Source: Myxococcus sp. RHSTA-1-4
Lineage (GTDB): Bacteria > Myxococcota > Myxococcia > Myxococcales > Myxococcaceae
Assembly: GCF_020037125.1 (NCBI RefSeq)
Contig: NZ_JAIQDG010000029.1
Coordinates: 62,001-126,000, forward strand
Length of the DNA: 64,000 nt
Direction: 5' to 3'
Under the pieces are notes generated by a model. The model was not told the DNA's origin and ran no database searches. It saw only the letters and a list, made by a program, of their open reading frames with translations. A program made the position numbers and the translations under genes. Within the stretch, counting starts at the first letter, position 1. Every line of letters starts with the position of its first letter. This document shows, one piece after another, positions 54,138-63,624 of this stretch.

Positions 54138-55633
54138 GGCGGTGTCACCGATGCTTGGCGCTCGGGCCAGCCCTGGAGGGGCGCCGGGCGGAGGAAGAAG
54201 TCGTGCTCGCGCTCGTAGGCGCGGGCGATGCGCAGCAGGCGGGCCTCGTCGAACGGCCGCCCCAGAATCTGCAACCCCACCGGTAACCCCGCCTTCGTGA
54301 AGCCGCACGGCACGGACAGCCCGGGCAGGCCCGCCAGGTTGCACGGCAGGGTGAAGACGTCCATCAGGTACATGGACAGCGGGTCGTCCACCTTCTCGCC
54401 CAGCTTGAAGGCCGGCACCGGGGACGTGGGGGACAGCACCGCGTCCACCTGCTGGAACGCCTTCGTGAAGTCCTCGCGGATGAGGGTGCGGACCTTCTGC
54501 GCGCGCAGGTAGTAGGCGTCGTAGTAGCCGGCGGACAGCGCGTACGTGCCCAGCATGATGCGGCGCTTCACCTCCGGCCCGAAGCCCCGCTCGCGCGTCA
54601 GCGCGTACAGCTCCTTGAGGCCACGCGCGTCCTTCGCCCGCTGGCCGTAGCGGATGCCGTCGTAGCGCGCCAGGTTGCTGGACGCCTCCGCCGGGGCGAT
54701 GAGGTAGTAGGTGGCCAGCGCGTACTTCGTGTGGGGCAGCGACACGTCCACCAGCGTCGCGCCCAGCCGCTCGTACTCGCGCAGGGCCTCGCGCACGGAC
54801 GCCTCCACCTCCGGGTCCATGCCCTCGGTGAAGTACTCGCGAGGCACGCCCAGCCTCAGGCCGCGCACCCCGCCCTCCAGGTCCGCCGAGTAGTCCGGCG
54901 CCTCCACCGCCGCGGACGTGGCGTCCTGGGGGTCATGCCGTGCAATCAATTGCAGCAGCGCCGCCGCGTCCGCCACCGTGCGCGTCATGGGGCCCGGCTG
55001 GTCCAGCGACGACGCGAAGGCGATGACACCGAAGCGCGACACCCGGCCGTAGGTGGGCTTCAGGCCCACGGTGTTGGTGAGGGCCGCGGGCTGGCGGATG
55101 GAGCCGCCGGTGTCCGTGCCCAGCGCGCCGAACACCTCGCGCGCCGCCACCGCCGCCGCCGAGCCGCCCGACGAGCCACCCGGCGTGCGCGCCAGGTCCC
55201 ACGGGTTGTGGCTGGGGAAGTACGCACTGGACTCATTGGACGAGCCCATCGCGAACTCGTCCATGTTCAGCTTGCCCACCAGCGGCAGGCCCGCCTCCTT
55301 CAGCAGGCGCACCACCGTGGCGTCGTAGGGCGGAACGAAGCCCTCCAGGATGCGCGAGCCGGCGGTGGTCTCCACGCCCTCCGTGAGGAAGATGTCCTTG
55401 AGCCCCACCGGCACGCCGTCCAGGGCGCTGGCGGGGCTGCCCGCCTTGCGGCGCGCATCGCTGGCCCGGGCGGCGGCCAGGGCGCCCTCCTCGTCCACGC
55501 GCAGGAAGGCGCGCACCTTCGGGTCCACCTGGCGGATGCGCTCCAGGCACGCGCGGGTGGCCTCCTCCGAGGAGACCGCCCCCGCGGCCAGCTTCGCCGC
55601 CAGCTCCAGCATCGTGAGGTCCGTGAGCTGCAT
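54128..55633 (-). CDS. gatA: Amidotransferase subunit A
   Basis: The 501-residue amidase has the Ser-cisSer-Lys triad: GVPVGLKD (Lys), GGSSGGSAAAVAA (cis-Ser) and GTDTGGSIRQPAA (nucleophile). It makes ammonia from glutamine for GatB. Order gatC-gatA-gatB on the minus strand, with 17 nt between gatC and gatA. Confidence 0.97.
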
Positions 55634-55650
55634 GGCTTGAGGCTCCGGGG

Positions 55651-55938
55651 CTACTCGATGATTTTCGGCACGGCGAAGCTGGTGCCCGACTTCGCCGGCG
55701 CGTTGGCCAGGGACTTCTCCGGCGGCAGCGACGGCCGCGTCGCGTCCTCGCGCAAAAGCGAGTCCGCGAGCGTGGCATGGGAGGTGGGCTCCACGGCCTC
55801 CACGTCCAGCGCCTGCAGCTGCGCCACCGCGTCCAGCACGGCGGAGAGCTGCGTGGTGAAGCGCTGCTCCTCCTCCGGAGTCAGCGCCAGCCGCGCCAGC
55901 GTGGCCACGTGGCGCACCTGCTCGAGCGTGAGGGCCAT
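55651..55938 (-). CDS. gatC: Amidotransferase subunit C
   Basis: The 95-residue protein starts MALTLEQVRHVATLARLALTPEE, the GatC consensus, and ends with the belt segment ANAPAKSGTSFAVPKIIE that wraps GatA. It is the first gene of the gat operon. Confidence 0.96.
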   Translation of the reverse strand: MALTLEQVRHVATLARLALTPEEEQRFTTQLSAVLDAVAQLQALDVEAVEPTSHATLADSLLREDATRPSLPPEKSLANAPAKSGTSFAVPKIIE

Positions 55939-55958
55939 GGAGCGTCCTCCCCTTGCGG

Positions 55959-56294
55959 CTACTTCTTCTTGAAGAGGTTGAGGATGGCGCCCATCACCTT
56001 GCCACTGCCCTCGTGGCCGTGCTGGTTGATGAGCTGGTCCAGCTCGCCCGCGTCCAGGAAGACGCCGTGGCAGTTGAAGCAGGTGTCGATTTCGACGTTG
56101 CCCTGCTTCAGCGTCTGCAGGTCCATGCCGCACTTGGGGCACTTCATGTAGTGCAGCTGCTTCAGCTCCTCGCGCTGCTTCGCCGCCGTCTCGGCGGCCT
56201 GCTGGAGGGCCAGCTTGCGCTTCTTCTCGATTTCCTCCCGGGCGAAGTACTCCTCCTCGGTGGAAGACGGCTTCTCGGTACGGACGTCGGCCAT
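55959..56294 (-). CDS. Zinc-ribbon (TFIIB-like) protein
   Basis: The 111-residue protein has an N-terminal charged helix and the zf-TFIIB pattern CPKCGMDLQTLKQGNVEIDTCFNCHGVFLDAGEL. Two Cys pairs bind one zinc. A Gly/Lys-rich C-terminal tail ends in FKKK. It lies 20 nt upstream of gatC on the same strand. Function of this family is unknown. Confidence 0.85.
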   Translation of the reverse strand: MADVRTEKPSSTEEEYFAREEIEKKRKLALQQAAETAAKQREELKQLHYMKCPKCGMDLQTLKQGNVEIDTCFNCHGVFLDAGELDQLINQHGHEGSGKVMGAILNLFKKK

Positions 56295-56532
56295 GGGTAT
56301 TCCTCCACGAAATCCAGCCTCCCCGCGACGCGGCGCGTCCGGGTGGCGTTGATGGGCGGCAACATACCCCCTCCGTGGAGGGGTGCAGCCGAAATGTAGG
56401 CCCCCTGTCACGTGGCTTCCGCTTCCCTCGGGAGGTGGCCGGGAAATTGACCGGTCCCCCTCCCTCCCTACACTCGGCGCCGGGCATTGCTACAGCCCGC
56501 TACGCGACTGAGACGCGCAGAGGGAAGAGGTC

Positions 56533-59500
56533 ATGACGGCGAAGAAGGGTCGGGCGGAGAAGGCGGTCCTGTCCCGGCAGGAAATCGCGACGCGGCGCAA
56601 GGCGCTGGCGGACAAGCGGATGAAGGCTGGCTCGGGCGGTGGCGTCGCCGGGCGGGCCATCACCGGTGTGTTCCTGATGGCGGCCTCCCTGTTGTCCCTG
56701 CTGGCGGTGGCCACATTCGATGTGAAGGACCGGGTAGGCCCCGGCTTCCGCAACGCGGTGGGGCCCATGGGGCACCTCATCGCGGAGTCACTGCGGGGCA
56801 TGCTGGGCGTGTGTGCCTACCTGATTCCGGTGGGTGGCATCTACACCGCCATGGTGCTGTTCGTGGGCAGCCGCGAGCGCAAGCGCGGGCCCCAGATTGT
56901 CAGCCTCGTGCTGCTGACGGTCAGCGTGTCCGTGCTGGCGCAGCTCATGTTCGGCGGGGACAGGGGCTGGGCGCACCCGCCGGGCGGCGCGCTGGGCGCC
57001 GGCCTGGGCGGCGTGCTGGAGGGGCTGTTCTCCACCGTCGGCACCGTCATCCTCGTCACGGCGGTCAGCGCGGCGGCGCTCATCGTCGGCACGCAGTACA
57101 CCTTCCTCAAGCTCTGCTCGCTGGTGTGGGCCGGCATGTGCGTGCTGGGCGCCCGCCTGCGCGAGTCCGCCCTGGCCTTCTGGGAGGCGCAGAAGGTCGC
57201 CTACAAGGAGCGCCAGGAGCGCGCGGCGCAGGAGAAGCTGGAGGAGGCCGCCTTCCTCGCGCAGCTGGAGGCGGACGAGGAGGAGCTCGCCGAGGCCGAG
57301 CGGCTGGCCGCCGAGGCCGAGGCCGCCGAGGCGGAGGCCATGGCCGAGGAGGCCGTGCGCCTGGCCAAGCAGGACGAGAAGGAGAAGGCCGCCGCCGCGA
57401 AGCTGGCCCTCAAGGAGTCCCGCGAGCGAGAGAAGGCGGAGAAGCTGGCGGCGAAGCTGGCCCCCCGCGAGGAGGACGACTCGCTGCCGCCCGAGGCCGC
57501 CGAGGCCGTCACCGAGAAGCCGGCCCCCAAGCGCCTGGGGCCCGGCGCGGACCCCGCCTGGGCCGCGTCGTTCCTGGCGCCCGAGCCCCGTCCCGTGCCC
57601 GCGGGCGCGGAGGCCGCCGAGCCGCCGCGCGCCCGCCGCAAGACGCCCAACATCGTCACCGGCCCGGCGCCGTCCACCCCGCCCGTGCCCGCCCACGCCC
57701 TGGCCGCCGCGCAGGCCGCGGAGCCCGAGCCCATGGCTCCGGCGGTGGTGCCCCCCGTCGCCGCGGCTCCGGTGGCGCCCGCCGCTCCGGCCCAGGCCGC
57801 CATCGTCCCCGCGCCCCCGGCCGCGCTGGCCGCGCGCATGCCGCTCATCGTGGAGCCCAAGGCCCCGCCCAAGCCCACCGCGAAGAAGAGCCAGGACCAG
57901 TTCGAGTTCGTCGGCGACCGCAAGAGCTTCTCGCTGCCGCCGCTGGACGTGCTGGAGTGCGACAAGAAGGAGCGCTCCGCGCTGGACAAGGACGCGTTCC
58001 TCACCACGGCGGAGAAGCTGCGCGCGAAGCTGGCGGACTTCGGCATCGTCGGCGAGGTGGTGGAAATCCGCCCCGGCCCCGTCGTCACCATGTACGAGTT
58101 CCTCCCGGGCCCCGGCATCAAGGTGAGCAAGATTGCCGCGCTCGCGGACGACCTGGCCATGGCCATGGAGGCGATGCGCGTGCGCATCGTCGCCCCCATC
58201 CCCGGCAAGGGCGTGGTGGGCATCGAGGTGCCGAACCGCGACCGCGAGACGGTGTACCTCAAGGAAATCGCCGAGCAGGACGCCTTCCACAAGGGCCCCA
58301 GCAAGCTGACCATGTGCGTGGGCAAGGACATCGAGGGCATGCCGTACGTCCTCGACCTGGCGAAGGCGCCGCACCTGCTCATCGCCGGTACCACGGGCTC
58401 CGGTAAGTCGGTGGCCGTGAACTCCATGATCATGAGCATCCTCCTCAAGGCCACGCCCGAGGAGGTCCGCTTCATCATGGTGGACCCGAAGATGCTGGAG
58501 CTGTCCGTCTACGAAGGCATCCCCCACCTGCTGCTGCCGGTGGTGACGGACCCGAAGAAGGCGGCGCTCGCGCTGCGCTGGGCCGTGGAGGAGATGGAGC
58601 GCCGCTACCAGATGCTGTCCGAGGCGGGCGTGCGCAACATCGCCGGCTACAACAAGCTGGTGGAGACCTCCGCCACCGAGGTGAAGGGCACGCTCAACGC
58701 CGAGCCCGCGCCGAAGAAGGTGAAGCCCAAGAAGGTGTTCGTCGTGGAGGGCGAGGCGAAGCCCGTGGCCCCCGCCGACGGCCTGGGCGTGGCCGCGCCG
58801 CGCGACGACGAGGAGGACATGCGCGAGGCGGTGGAGGCCGCCGAGCCCGAGGTGCCCGAGGTGGAGGCCGAGCCCGAGGACTCCGGCGAGGGCGCTCCCG
58901 TGGAGGCGGCCGGCGACAAGCCGGAGAAGAAGGAGCTCAAGAAGCTGCCCTACATCGTGGTCATCATCGACGAGCTGGCGGACCTCATGATGGTGGCCAG
59001 CCGCGAGGTGGAGACCTACGTGGCCCGCCTGGCGCAGATGGCCCGCGCGGCCGGCATCCACCTGATGGTGGCCACGCAGCGCCCGTCCACGGACGTCGTC
59101 ACCGGCGTCATCAAGGCCAACTTCCCCACGCGCATCAGCTTCATGCTGCGCTCGAAGCCGGACTCGATGACCATTCTCGGCACCGTGGGCGCCGAGGCCC
59201 TGCTGGGCATGGGCGACATGCTCATCATGCCGCCCACCAGCGCGCACCTGCAGCGCGTGCACGGCGCCTTCGTGTCGGAGAACGAAATCAAGAAGGCGGT
59301 GGACCACCTCAAGGCCCAGGGCAAGCCCGTCTACGACGAGTCCATCCTCAAGCCGCGCGACGAGGAAGGCGAAGGCGGCGGCGGCGAGGAGGACGAGCTG
59401 TCCGACGAGCTGTACGACCAGGCGCTCGCGGTGGTCGGCGAGATGCGCGCCGTCTCCATCTCCATGCTCCAGCGCAAGATGCGCATCGGCTACAACCGCG

Positions 59501-59619
59501 CGGCGCGCATGATTGAGCGCATGGAACGCGACGGCGTGGTGGGCCCGGCCGACGGCGCCAAGCCCCGCGAGGTGCTCATCCGGGGCGTGGGCGACATGCC
59601 GGGCGCCGGGGCCATGTAG
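56533..59619 (+). CDS. ftsK: DNA translocase FtsK/SpoIIIE
   Basis: The 1028-residue protein has four N-terminal membrane helices (~30-220) and a long Glu/Ala-rich, then Pro-rich linker (~225-440). The motor has IAGTTGSGKS (~617-626) and the Walker B IVVIIDELADL (~806). The winged-helix gamma domain is near 955-1020. An insertion of about 100 acidic and Pro/Ala-rich residues (~702-800) splits the motor between the two Walker regions, larger than in E. coli. FtsK pumps chromosome ends through the septum. The ATG has GGGAAGAGG upstream. Confidence 0.96.
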   Translation: MTAKKGRAEKAVLSRQEIATRRKALADKRMKAGSGGGVAGRAITGVFLMAASLLSLLAVATFDVKDRVGPGFRNAVGPMGHLIAESLRGMLGVCAYLIPVGGIYTAMVLFVGSRERKRGPQIVSLVLLTVSVSVLAQLMFGGDRGWAHPPGGALGAGLGGVLEGLFSTVGTVILVTAVSAAALIVGTQYTFLKLCSLVWAGMCVLGARLRESALAFWEAQKVAYKERQERAAQEKLEEAAFLAQLEADEEELAEAERLAAEAEAAEAEAMAEEAVRLAKQDEKEKAAAAKLALKESREREKAEKLAAKLAPREEDDSLPPEAAEAVTEKPAPKRLGPGADPAWAASFLAPEPRPVPAGAEAAEPPRARRKTPNIVTGPAPSTPPVPAHALAAAQAAEPEPMAPAVVPPVAAAPVAPAAPAQAAIVPAPPAALAARMPLIVEPKAPPKPTAKKSQDQFEFVGDRKSFSLPPLDVLECDKKERSALDKDAFLTTAEKLRAKLADFGIVGEVVEIRPGPVVTMYEFLPGPGIKVSKIAALADDLAMAMEAMRVRIVAPIPGKGVVGIEVPNRDRETVYLKEIAEQDAFHKGPSKLTMCVGKDIEGMPYVLDLAKAPHLLIAGTTGSGKSVAVNSMIMSILLKATPEEVRFIMVDPKMLELSVYEGIPHLLLPVVTDPKKAALALRWAVEEMERRYQMLSEAGVRNIAGYNKLVETSATEVKGTLNAEPAPKKVKPKKVFVVEGEAKPVAPADGLGVAAPRDDEEDMREAVEAAEPEVPEVEAEPEDSGEGAPVEAAGDKPEKKELKKLPYIVVIIDELADLMMVASREVETYVARLAQMARAAGIHLMVATQRPSTDVVTGVIKANFPTRISFMLRSKPDSMTILGTVGAEALLGMGDMLIMPPTSAHLQRVHGAFVSENEIKKAVDHLKAQGKPVYDESILKPRDEEGEGGGGEEDELSDELYDQALAVVGEMRAVSISMLQRKMRIGYNRAARMIERMERDGVVGPADGAKPREVLIRGVGDMPGAGAM

Positions 59620-59675
59620 GTCATCCGCGCCGCCACGCTCCGGGAACGGGCGTGGCCCCACGAACGGTTCTTCCC

Positions 59676-59720
59676 GACGGGGGCGCTTCCGGCCAGGCCG
59701 GGCGCCCCCGTCTCGTTTTC
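59676..59720 (+). terminator. Strong intrinsic terminator after ftsK
   Basis: GACGGGGGCGC (59676-59686) pairs perfectly with GCGCCCCCGTC (59702-59712), with an inner CCGGC/GCCGG. TCGTTTT follows. Confidence 0.92.
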
Positions 59721-59737
59721 CACCCGGACGCGTCCCC

Positions 59738-60022
59738 ATGATTGTCGCCATCTCCCGCTTCCGCCCCGCCCCCGAAGACGCGGACCGCCTGGTCGCCCGC
59801 TTCCAGGAGCGGGCCCGGCGCGTGGATGCGCACGAGGGCTTCCTGGGCCTGGAGGTCTTGCGCTCCTTCGAGCGCTCGCCGGAGCTGCTGCTGGTGACGC
59901 GCTGGCGTGACAGGGAGGCGATGCGTGCCTACTTCCAGTCGGAGGACTTCCGGCGGGCGAAGGAGGCCAGCGCCGAGCAGGAGGGCGCCACCTTCGCCAT
60001 CTACGAGGTGGTGGGCACTTGA
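59738..60022 (+). CDS. Antibiotic biosynthesis monooxygenase (ABM) domain protein
   Basis: The 94-residue protein is one ferredoxin-like ABM domain: VAISRFRPAPEDADRLVARF, HEGFLGLEVLRS, LLLVTRWRDREAMRAYFQS. Such dimers act as haem-degrading or quinone-forming monooxygenases, and many have no known substrate. It sits between the ftsK terminator and the THUMP gene. Confidence 0.88.
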   Translation: MIVAISRFRPAPEDADRLVARFQERARRVDAHEGFLGLEVLRSFERSPELLLVTRWRDREAMRAYFQSEDFRRAKEASAEQEGATFAIYEVVGT

Positions 60023-60073
60023 TGCGCGTTGCCGGTTCCCAAGCGGCCTCACGTCGTCTATGGGCGGTGTCCC

Positions 60074-61324
60074 ATGGCTGAACGCATTGCCCTCTTCGCC
60101 ACCACCGCCCGCGGCACCGAGGACCTCCTCGCCGACGAACTGAAGGAACTCGGAGCCCGCCGCATCCGCCAGGACCGCGGCGGCGTGCGCTTCATGGCCA
60201 CGCTCGACGAGGCGCTGAAGGTGTGCCTCTGGTCGCGCATCGCCATGCGCGTGCTCTACCCGCTGGGGGCCTTCGAGGCCCACGGCGCGGAGGGGCTCTA
60301 CGAGGCCGCCGCCGAGATTCCCTGGGAGGAGCACCTCACGCCGGAGACCACCTTCGCGGTGGACGCCACGCTGAAGGACAGCGAGCACACCCACTCGGGC
60401 TTCGTGGCCCTCAAGGTGAAGGACGCCATCGTCGACCGCATCCGCGACGCGAAGGGCGCCCGGCCGGACGTCAACACGCGAGACCCGGACGTGCGCGTGG
60501 TGGCCCACCTGTCGCGCGAGACGCTGTCACTCTCGCTGGATTTGTGCGGCGAGCCCCTGCACCGCCGGGGCTACCGCGTGCGCCCCACCCCGGCGCCCCT
60601 CAAGGAGACGCTGGCCGCGGCCCTGCTGCGCGCCGCGAGCTACACCGGCGAGGAGGCGCTGGTGGACCCGATGTGCGGCTCCGGCACGCTCCTCATCGAG
60701 GCCGGCCTCATCGCCCGGCGCCGGGCCCCCGGCCTCAACCGCGACTTCGCGGTGGAGCGCTGGCCGGAGTTGGGGACGCGGGCGCGCGAGCTGCTCGCGG
60801 ACCTGCGCGCGGACGCCCGGCGCAACGAGCGCAAGGTGACGGTGCCGCTGCTGGGCTTCGACAAGGACCCGGAGGCGCTGGAGGCCGCCAGCCGCAACGT
60901 GCGGGCCGCGAAGCTGTCGGAGGAAATCCACCTCGCCGAGGGCGACGCGACGAAGCTCCCCCCGCTGCCCGCCACGGGCGGCCTCATCATCACCAACCCG
61001 CCCTACGGAGACCGGCTGGGCTCGGGCGGGCAGAAGGGCATGAAGAGCTTCTACTTCAAGCTGGGCGAGTCGCTCCGCGTGCCGGGCTGGCGCGTCTGGG
61101 TGCTCTCCGGCAACCCGGCCTTCGAGAGCGCCTTCCACGCGCGCCCCTCCGCGCGAAGGGATTTGTGGAACGGCCCCATCGCCTGCACGCTGCTGGGCTA
61201 CCGGCCCTCGGGAGGCCCCGCGCGGCCAGACGGAGACACCTCAGAAGCGCCGCTCGGTGTGCCGCATGAGCCGGCGGATGTTGCTCCGGTGCGTCCACAG
61301 CATGAGGGCGAGGAGGAAGGCTGA
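60074..61324 (+). CDS. THUMP-domain RNA methyltransferase (RlmL/Trm14-like)
   Basis: The 416-residue protein has an N-terminal THUMP RNA-binding domain (~1-165) and a Rossmann methyltransferase: VDPMCGSGTLLIEA (SAM site) and the NPPY motif IITNPPYGDRLG, indicating N-methylation of guanine. It is shorter than E. coli RlmL and has no second methylase. Target may be 23S rRNA (m2G) or tRNA position 6. The last 84 bp overlap the convergent plsY gene. Confidence 0.92.
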   Translation: MAERIALFATTARGTEDLLADELKELGARRIRQDRGGVRFMATLDEALKVCLWSRIAMRVLYPLGAFEAHGAEGLYEAAAEIPWEEHLTPETTFAVDATLKDSEHTHSGFVALKVKDAIVDRIRDAKGARPDVNTRDPDVRVVAHLSRETLSLSLDLCGEPLHRRGYRVRPTPAPLKETLAAALLRAASYTGEEALVDPMCGSGTLLIEAGLIARRRAPGLNRDFAVERWPELGTRARELLADLRADARRNERKVTVPLLGFDKDPEALEAASRNVRAAKLSEEIHLAEGDATKLPPLPATGGLIITNPPYGDRLGSGGQKGMKSFYFKLGESLRVPGWRVWVLSGNPAFESAFHARPSARRDLWNGPIACTLLGYRPSGGPARPDGDTSEAPLGVPHEPADVAPVRPQHEGEEEG

Positions 61325-61819
61325 GAGACCGGCGTACTCCGTGGCGCGCGCGGTGAGGGCCGACGTGCCCACCGCCGTGGCCCCCGCCGCCAGCGAGCCC
61401 AGCGAGCTCACCCGCCACACCGCGAGGACGGCGGCATACACCAGCGCCCCGGCCACCGCCGCCTCGGGCACCAGCACCACCAGCACGCCCAGCGCGGTGG
61501 CCACGCCCTTGCCGCCATGCAGCTTCAGCCACACCGGGTAGACGTGGCCCAGCACCGCGGCCAGGCCCACCAGCACGTGCACCATGGGTTGCCCCGGCAG
61601 CACGCGCAGCGCCAGCGCCACCGGCAGCGCGCCCTTGAGGGCGTCCAGCAGCAGCACCACCGCGCCCAGCTTCTTGCCCGCCACGCGGGTGACGTTGGTG
61701 GCGCCGATGTTGCCGCTGCCCTGCTGGCGCACGTCCACGCCGCGCAGCCACCGCGTCAGCAGCACACCGAAGGGAATGGAGCCGGCGAGGTAGCCCAGCA
61801 GGACGAGCGCGGATGGCAC
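61241..61819 (-). CDS. plsY: Glycerol-3-phosphate acyltransferase PlsY
   Basis: The 192-residue membrane protein starts with LLGYLAGSIPFGVLL and has the family motifs GSGNIGATNVTR, LDALKGALPV and HGGKGVATALG. About five to six membrane helices. It transfers acyl from acyl-phosphate to glycerol-3-phosphate. Its 3' end lies inside the convergent THUMP gene. Confidence 0.95.
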   Translation of the reverse strand: MPSALVLLGYLAGSIPFGVLLTRWLRGVDVRQQGSGNIGATNVTRVAGKKLGAVVLLLDALKGALPVALALRVLPGQPMVHVLVGLAAVLGHVYPVWLKLHGGKGVATALGVLVVLVPEAAVAGALVYAAVLAVWRVSSLGSLAAGATAVGTSALTARATEYAGLSAFLLALMLWTHRSNIRRLMRHTERRF

Positions 61820-61829
61820 GAGGGACAGG

Positions 61830-62261
61830 CTACAGCAGCAGATGGGGGAAGCGCGTCTTCACCACCACCCAGGCGTAGTTGACGAGGACCAGCGTCGGCA
61901 GCACCACGCGCAATACGCCCCACTCCCGCGGTGAGAGCTGGACCTCGGGGATGGGGACGGCGAAGACCAGGTGCAGCACCATGGCCACCGCCGCCAGGGC
62001 GAACAGGAGGGCGGCCACCGTCCCCAGCGGGTTGGCGTCCCAGGCACCGGCGAGGTTGAGATGGGACACCCGGTCGGCCACCCGCGTCAGCCCGCAGCCG
62101 AGGCAGGGCCAGCCCGTCTGCTCGCGCAGCACACACCCCCAGAAGGGGATGATGCGCGCCACCGGGATGTAGCGGGCCACGAGGAGACCCACGACGCCGA
62201 TGATGCCCAGGACATCCACGGTGCCGAGGTGGCGGTTGCGGGGAGGGATGAGGACCTTCAT
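61830..62261 (-). CDS. DUF2752 membrane protein
   Basis: The 143-residue protein has three hydrophobic segments and the DUF2752 core CPGCGLT-like motif WPCLGCGLTRVADRVSHLNLAGAWDANPLG. The start at 62261 follows GAGG. It ends 11 nt before plsY on the same strand, so they are probably co-transcribed. Role unknown. Confidence 0.85.
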   Translation of the reverse strand: MKVLIPPRNRHLGTVDVLGIIGVVGLLVARYIPVARIIPFWGCVLREQTGWPCLGCGLTRVADRVSHLNLAGAWDANPLGTVAALLFALAAVAMVLHLVFAVPIPEVQLSPREWGVLRVVLPTLVLVNYAWVVVKTRFPHLLL

Positions 62262-62350
62262 GCGCGCCTCACCGGAGTGTGGGAGCCAGGGGCAATCTAG
62301 TACGAGCGGCGGCTTGCCGGGGCAAGGACTTCTGGCTAAGCGTACGGCCC

Positions 62351-62947
62351 ATGCACACGCTCCGCACGTCCCTGATGCTGCTGGTCGCCGTCCCACTGGT
62401 CGCGCTCGCGGGTGACAAGACGCCCGCCAAGGCCGGAAAGGCCGCCGAGGCCGACTGCCACCACCCGCCCGCGCCGCAGGCCGCCAAGGCCCAGACGCCC
62501 GCGGCCAAGACGGAGACCGCGCCTGCCCAGGCCGCCGCTCCGGCCCAGGACGGCTGGAAGCTCACCCGGGGCGAGCCCATCAAGGGCACCCAGGCCCTGA
62601 AGCTCGCGGACGTGCTGGCGAAGCCCCAGGCGCATGACGGGAAGACGGTGCTGGTCGAGGGCACGGTGCGCAAGGCGTGCGAGCGCAAGGGCTGCTGGAT
62701 GGAGCTGGCGGCGGACGCCAAGGACAAGAGCCCGGGTGTGCGGGTGACGTTCAAGGACTACGGCTTCTTCGTCCCGCTGGACTCGGCCGGCTCGCAGGCG
62801 CGCGTGGAGGGCGTGCTGAAGGTGGCCGAGCTGAGCGACAGCCGCGCGCAGCACTACGAGTCCGAGGGCGCCATCGTCCCGCGCGGCGCGGACGGCAAGC
62901 CGCGCGAGGTGCAGCTCGTGGCCACGGGCGTCGAGCTGCGCCGCTGA
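62351..62947 (+). CDS. Secreted DUF4920-like protein
   Basis: The 198-residue product has a signal peptide (LRTSLMLLVAVPLVALA) and an Ala/Pro/Lys linker. Its domain has LADVLAKPQAHDGKTVLVEGTVRKACERKGCWMELAAD and VTFKDYGFFVPLDSAGSQARVEGVL. The Cys pair in KACERKGCW is a family hallmark and could bind metal or form a disulfide. Probably periplasmic; function unknown. Confidence 0.82.
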   Translation: MHTLRTSLMLLVAVPLVALAGDKTPAKAGKAAEADCHHPPAPQAAKAQTPAAKTETAPAQAAAPAQDGWKLTRGEPIKGTQALKLADVLAKPQAHDGKTVLVEGTVRKACERKGCWMELAADAKDKSPGVRVTFKDYGFFVPLDSAGSQARVEGVLKVAELSDSRAQHYESEGAIVPRGADGKPREVQLVATGVELRR

Positions 62948-62951
62948 CGTC

Positions 62952-63557
62952 ATGGCGCGAAGCTTCAGCATGCGCGGCGTGCAGGGCGCGGCGGACCGCG
63001 CCGTCCAGCACGCCCGCGCGTGGCTTCTCGAAACCGAGCCGGGCTCCCGCGTTCACGACGTGCAGGAGGACCCGCGCTTCCAGCACCGGGGCGTGGACCT
63101 GCTCTGGGAGCTGCCCTCGGGAGAGGTGCGCGGCATCGAGGTGAAGGGCGACCGCAACGCCACCCGCCGCCGCTACTTCTTCGAGCTGGTGTCCAACCTG
63201 GAGAAGGACACCCCGGGCTGCTTCCTCTACAGCGGCGCGGACCTGCTGGTGTACGTCTTCCTCTCGCAGGGCGAGCTGCACGTGCTGCCCATGCGCGCCA
63301 CGCGCGAGTGGTTCCTCCCCCGCGCGAAGGAATACCCGCTCAAGCACGCCTTCACGCAGACGGGCGCCATCCGCTACACGACGGTGGGCGCGGTGGTGTC
63401 CGTGCGCGACGTGGCGGAAGGCGTGCCCGGCGTCCTCCGCGTGCCCCTGAAGCGCAAGGCGGGCGCGGAGGCGGAGGCAGGTGCCCCCGCGCCGGAGGCC
63501 CCTTCTCCAGTCGCCGGCGGCAAGGACGAGGCCGGCGGCCCGGACGGGCCAGGCTGA
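62952..63557 (+). CDS. PD-(D/E)xK-like nuclease-fold protein
   Basis: The 201-residue protein has HRGVDLLWELPSGEVRGIEVKGD (~46-68), matching the PD-(D/E)xK pattern of D, then E-x-K, as in Holliday-junction resolvase-like or YraN-type nucleases. The rest (RRRYFFELVSNLEKDTPGCFLYSGADLLVYVFLS) continues with alternating strands. The Pro/Ala/Glu tail is probably disordered. It begins 4 nt after the DUF4920-like gene. Nuclease activity is inferred from motif only. Confidence 0.65.
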   Translation: MARSFSMRGVQGAADRAVQHARAWLLETEPGSRVHDVQEDPRFQHRGVDLLWELPSGEVRGIEVKGDRNATRRRYFFELVSNLEKDTPGCFLYSGADLLVYVFLSQGELHVLPMRATREWFLPRAKEYPLKHAFTQTGAIRYTTVGAVVSVRDVAEGVPGVLRVPLKRKAGAEAEAGAPAPEAPSPVAGGKDEAGGPDGPG

Positions 63558-63624
63558 GACGCGGGAGCGGAAGGTGGACCCGGGACGGGCCCACCCCACC
63601 CTCGCCGCTGCCCTTCAGCGCGCC

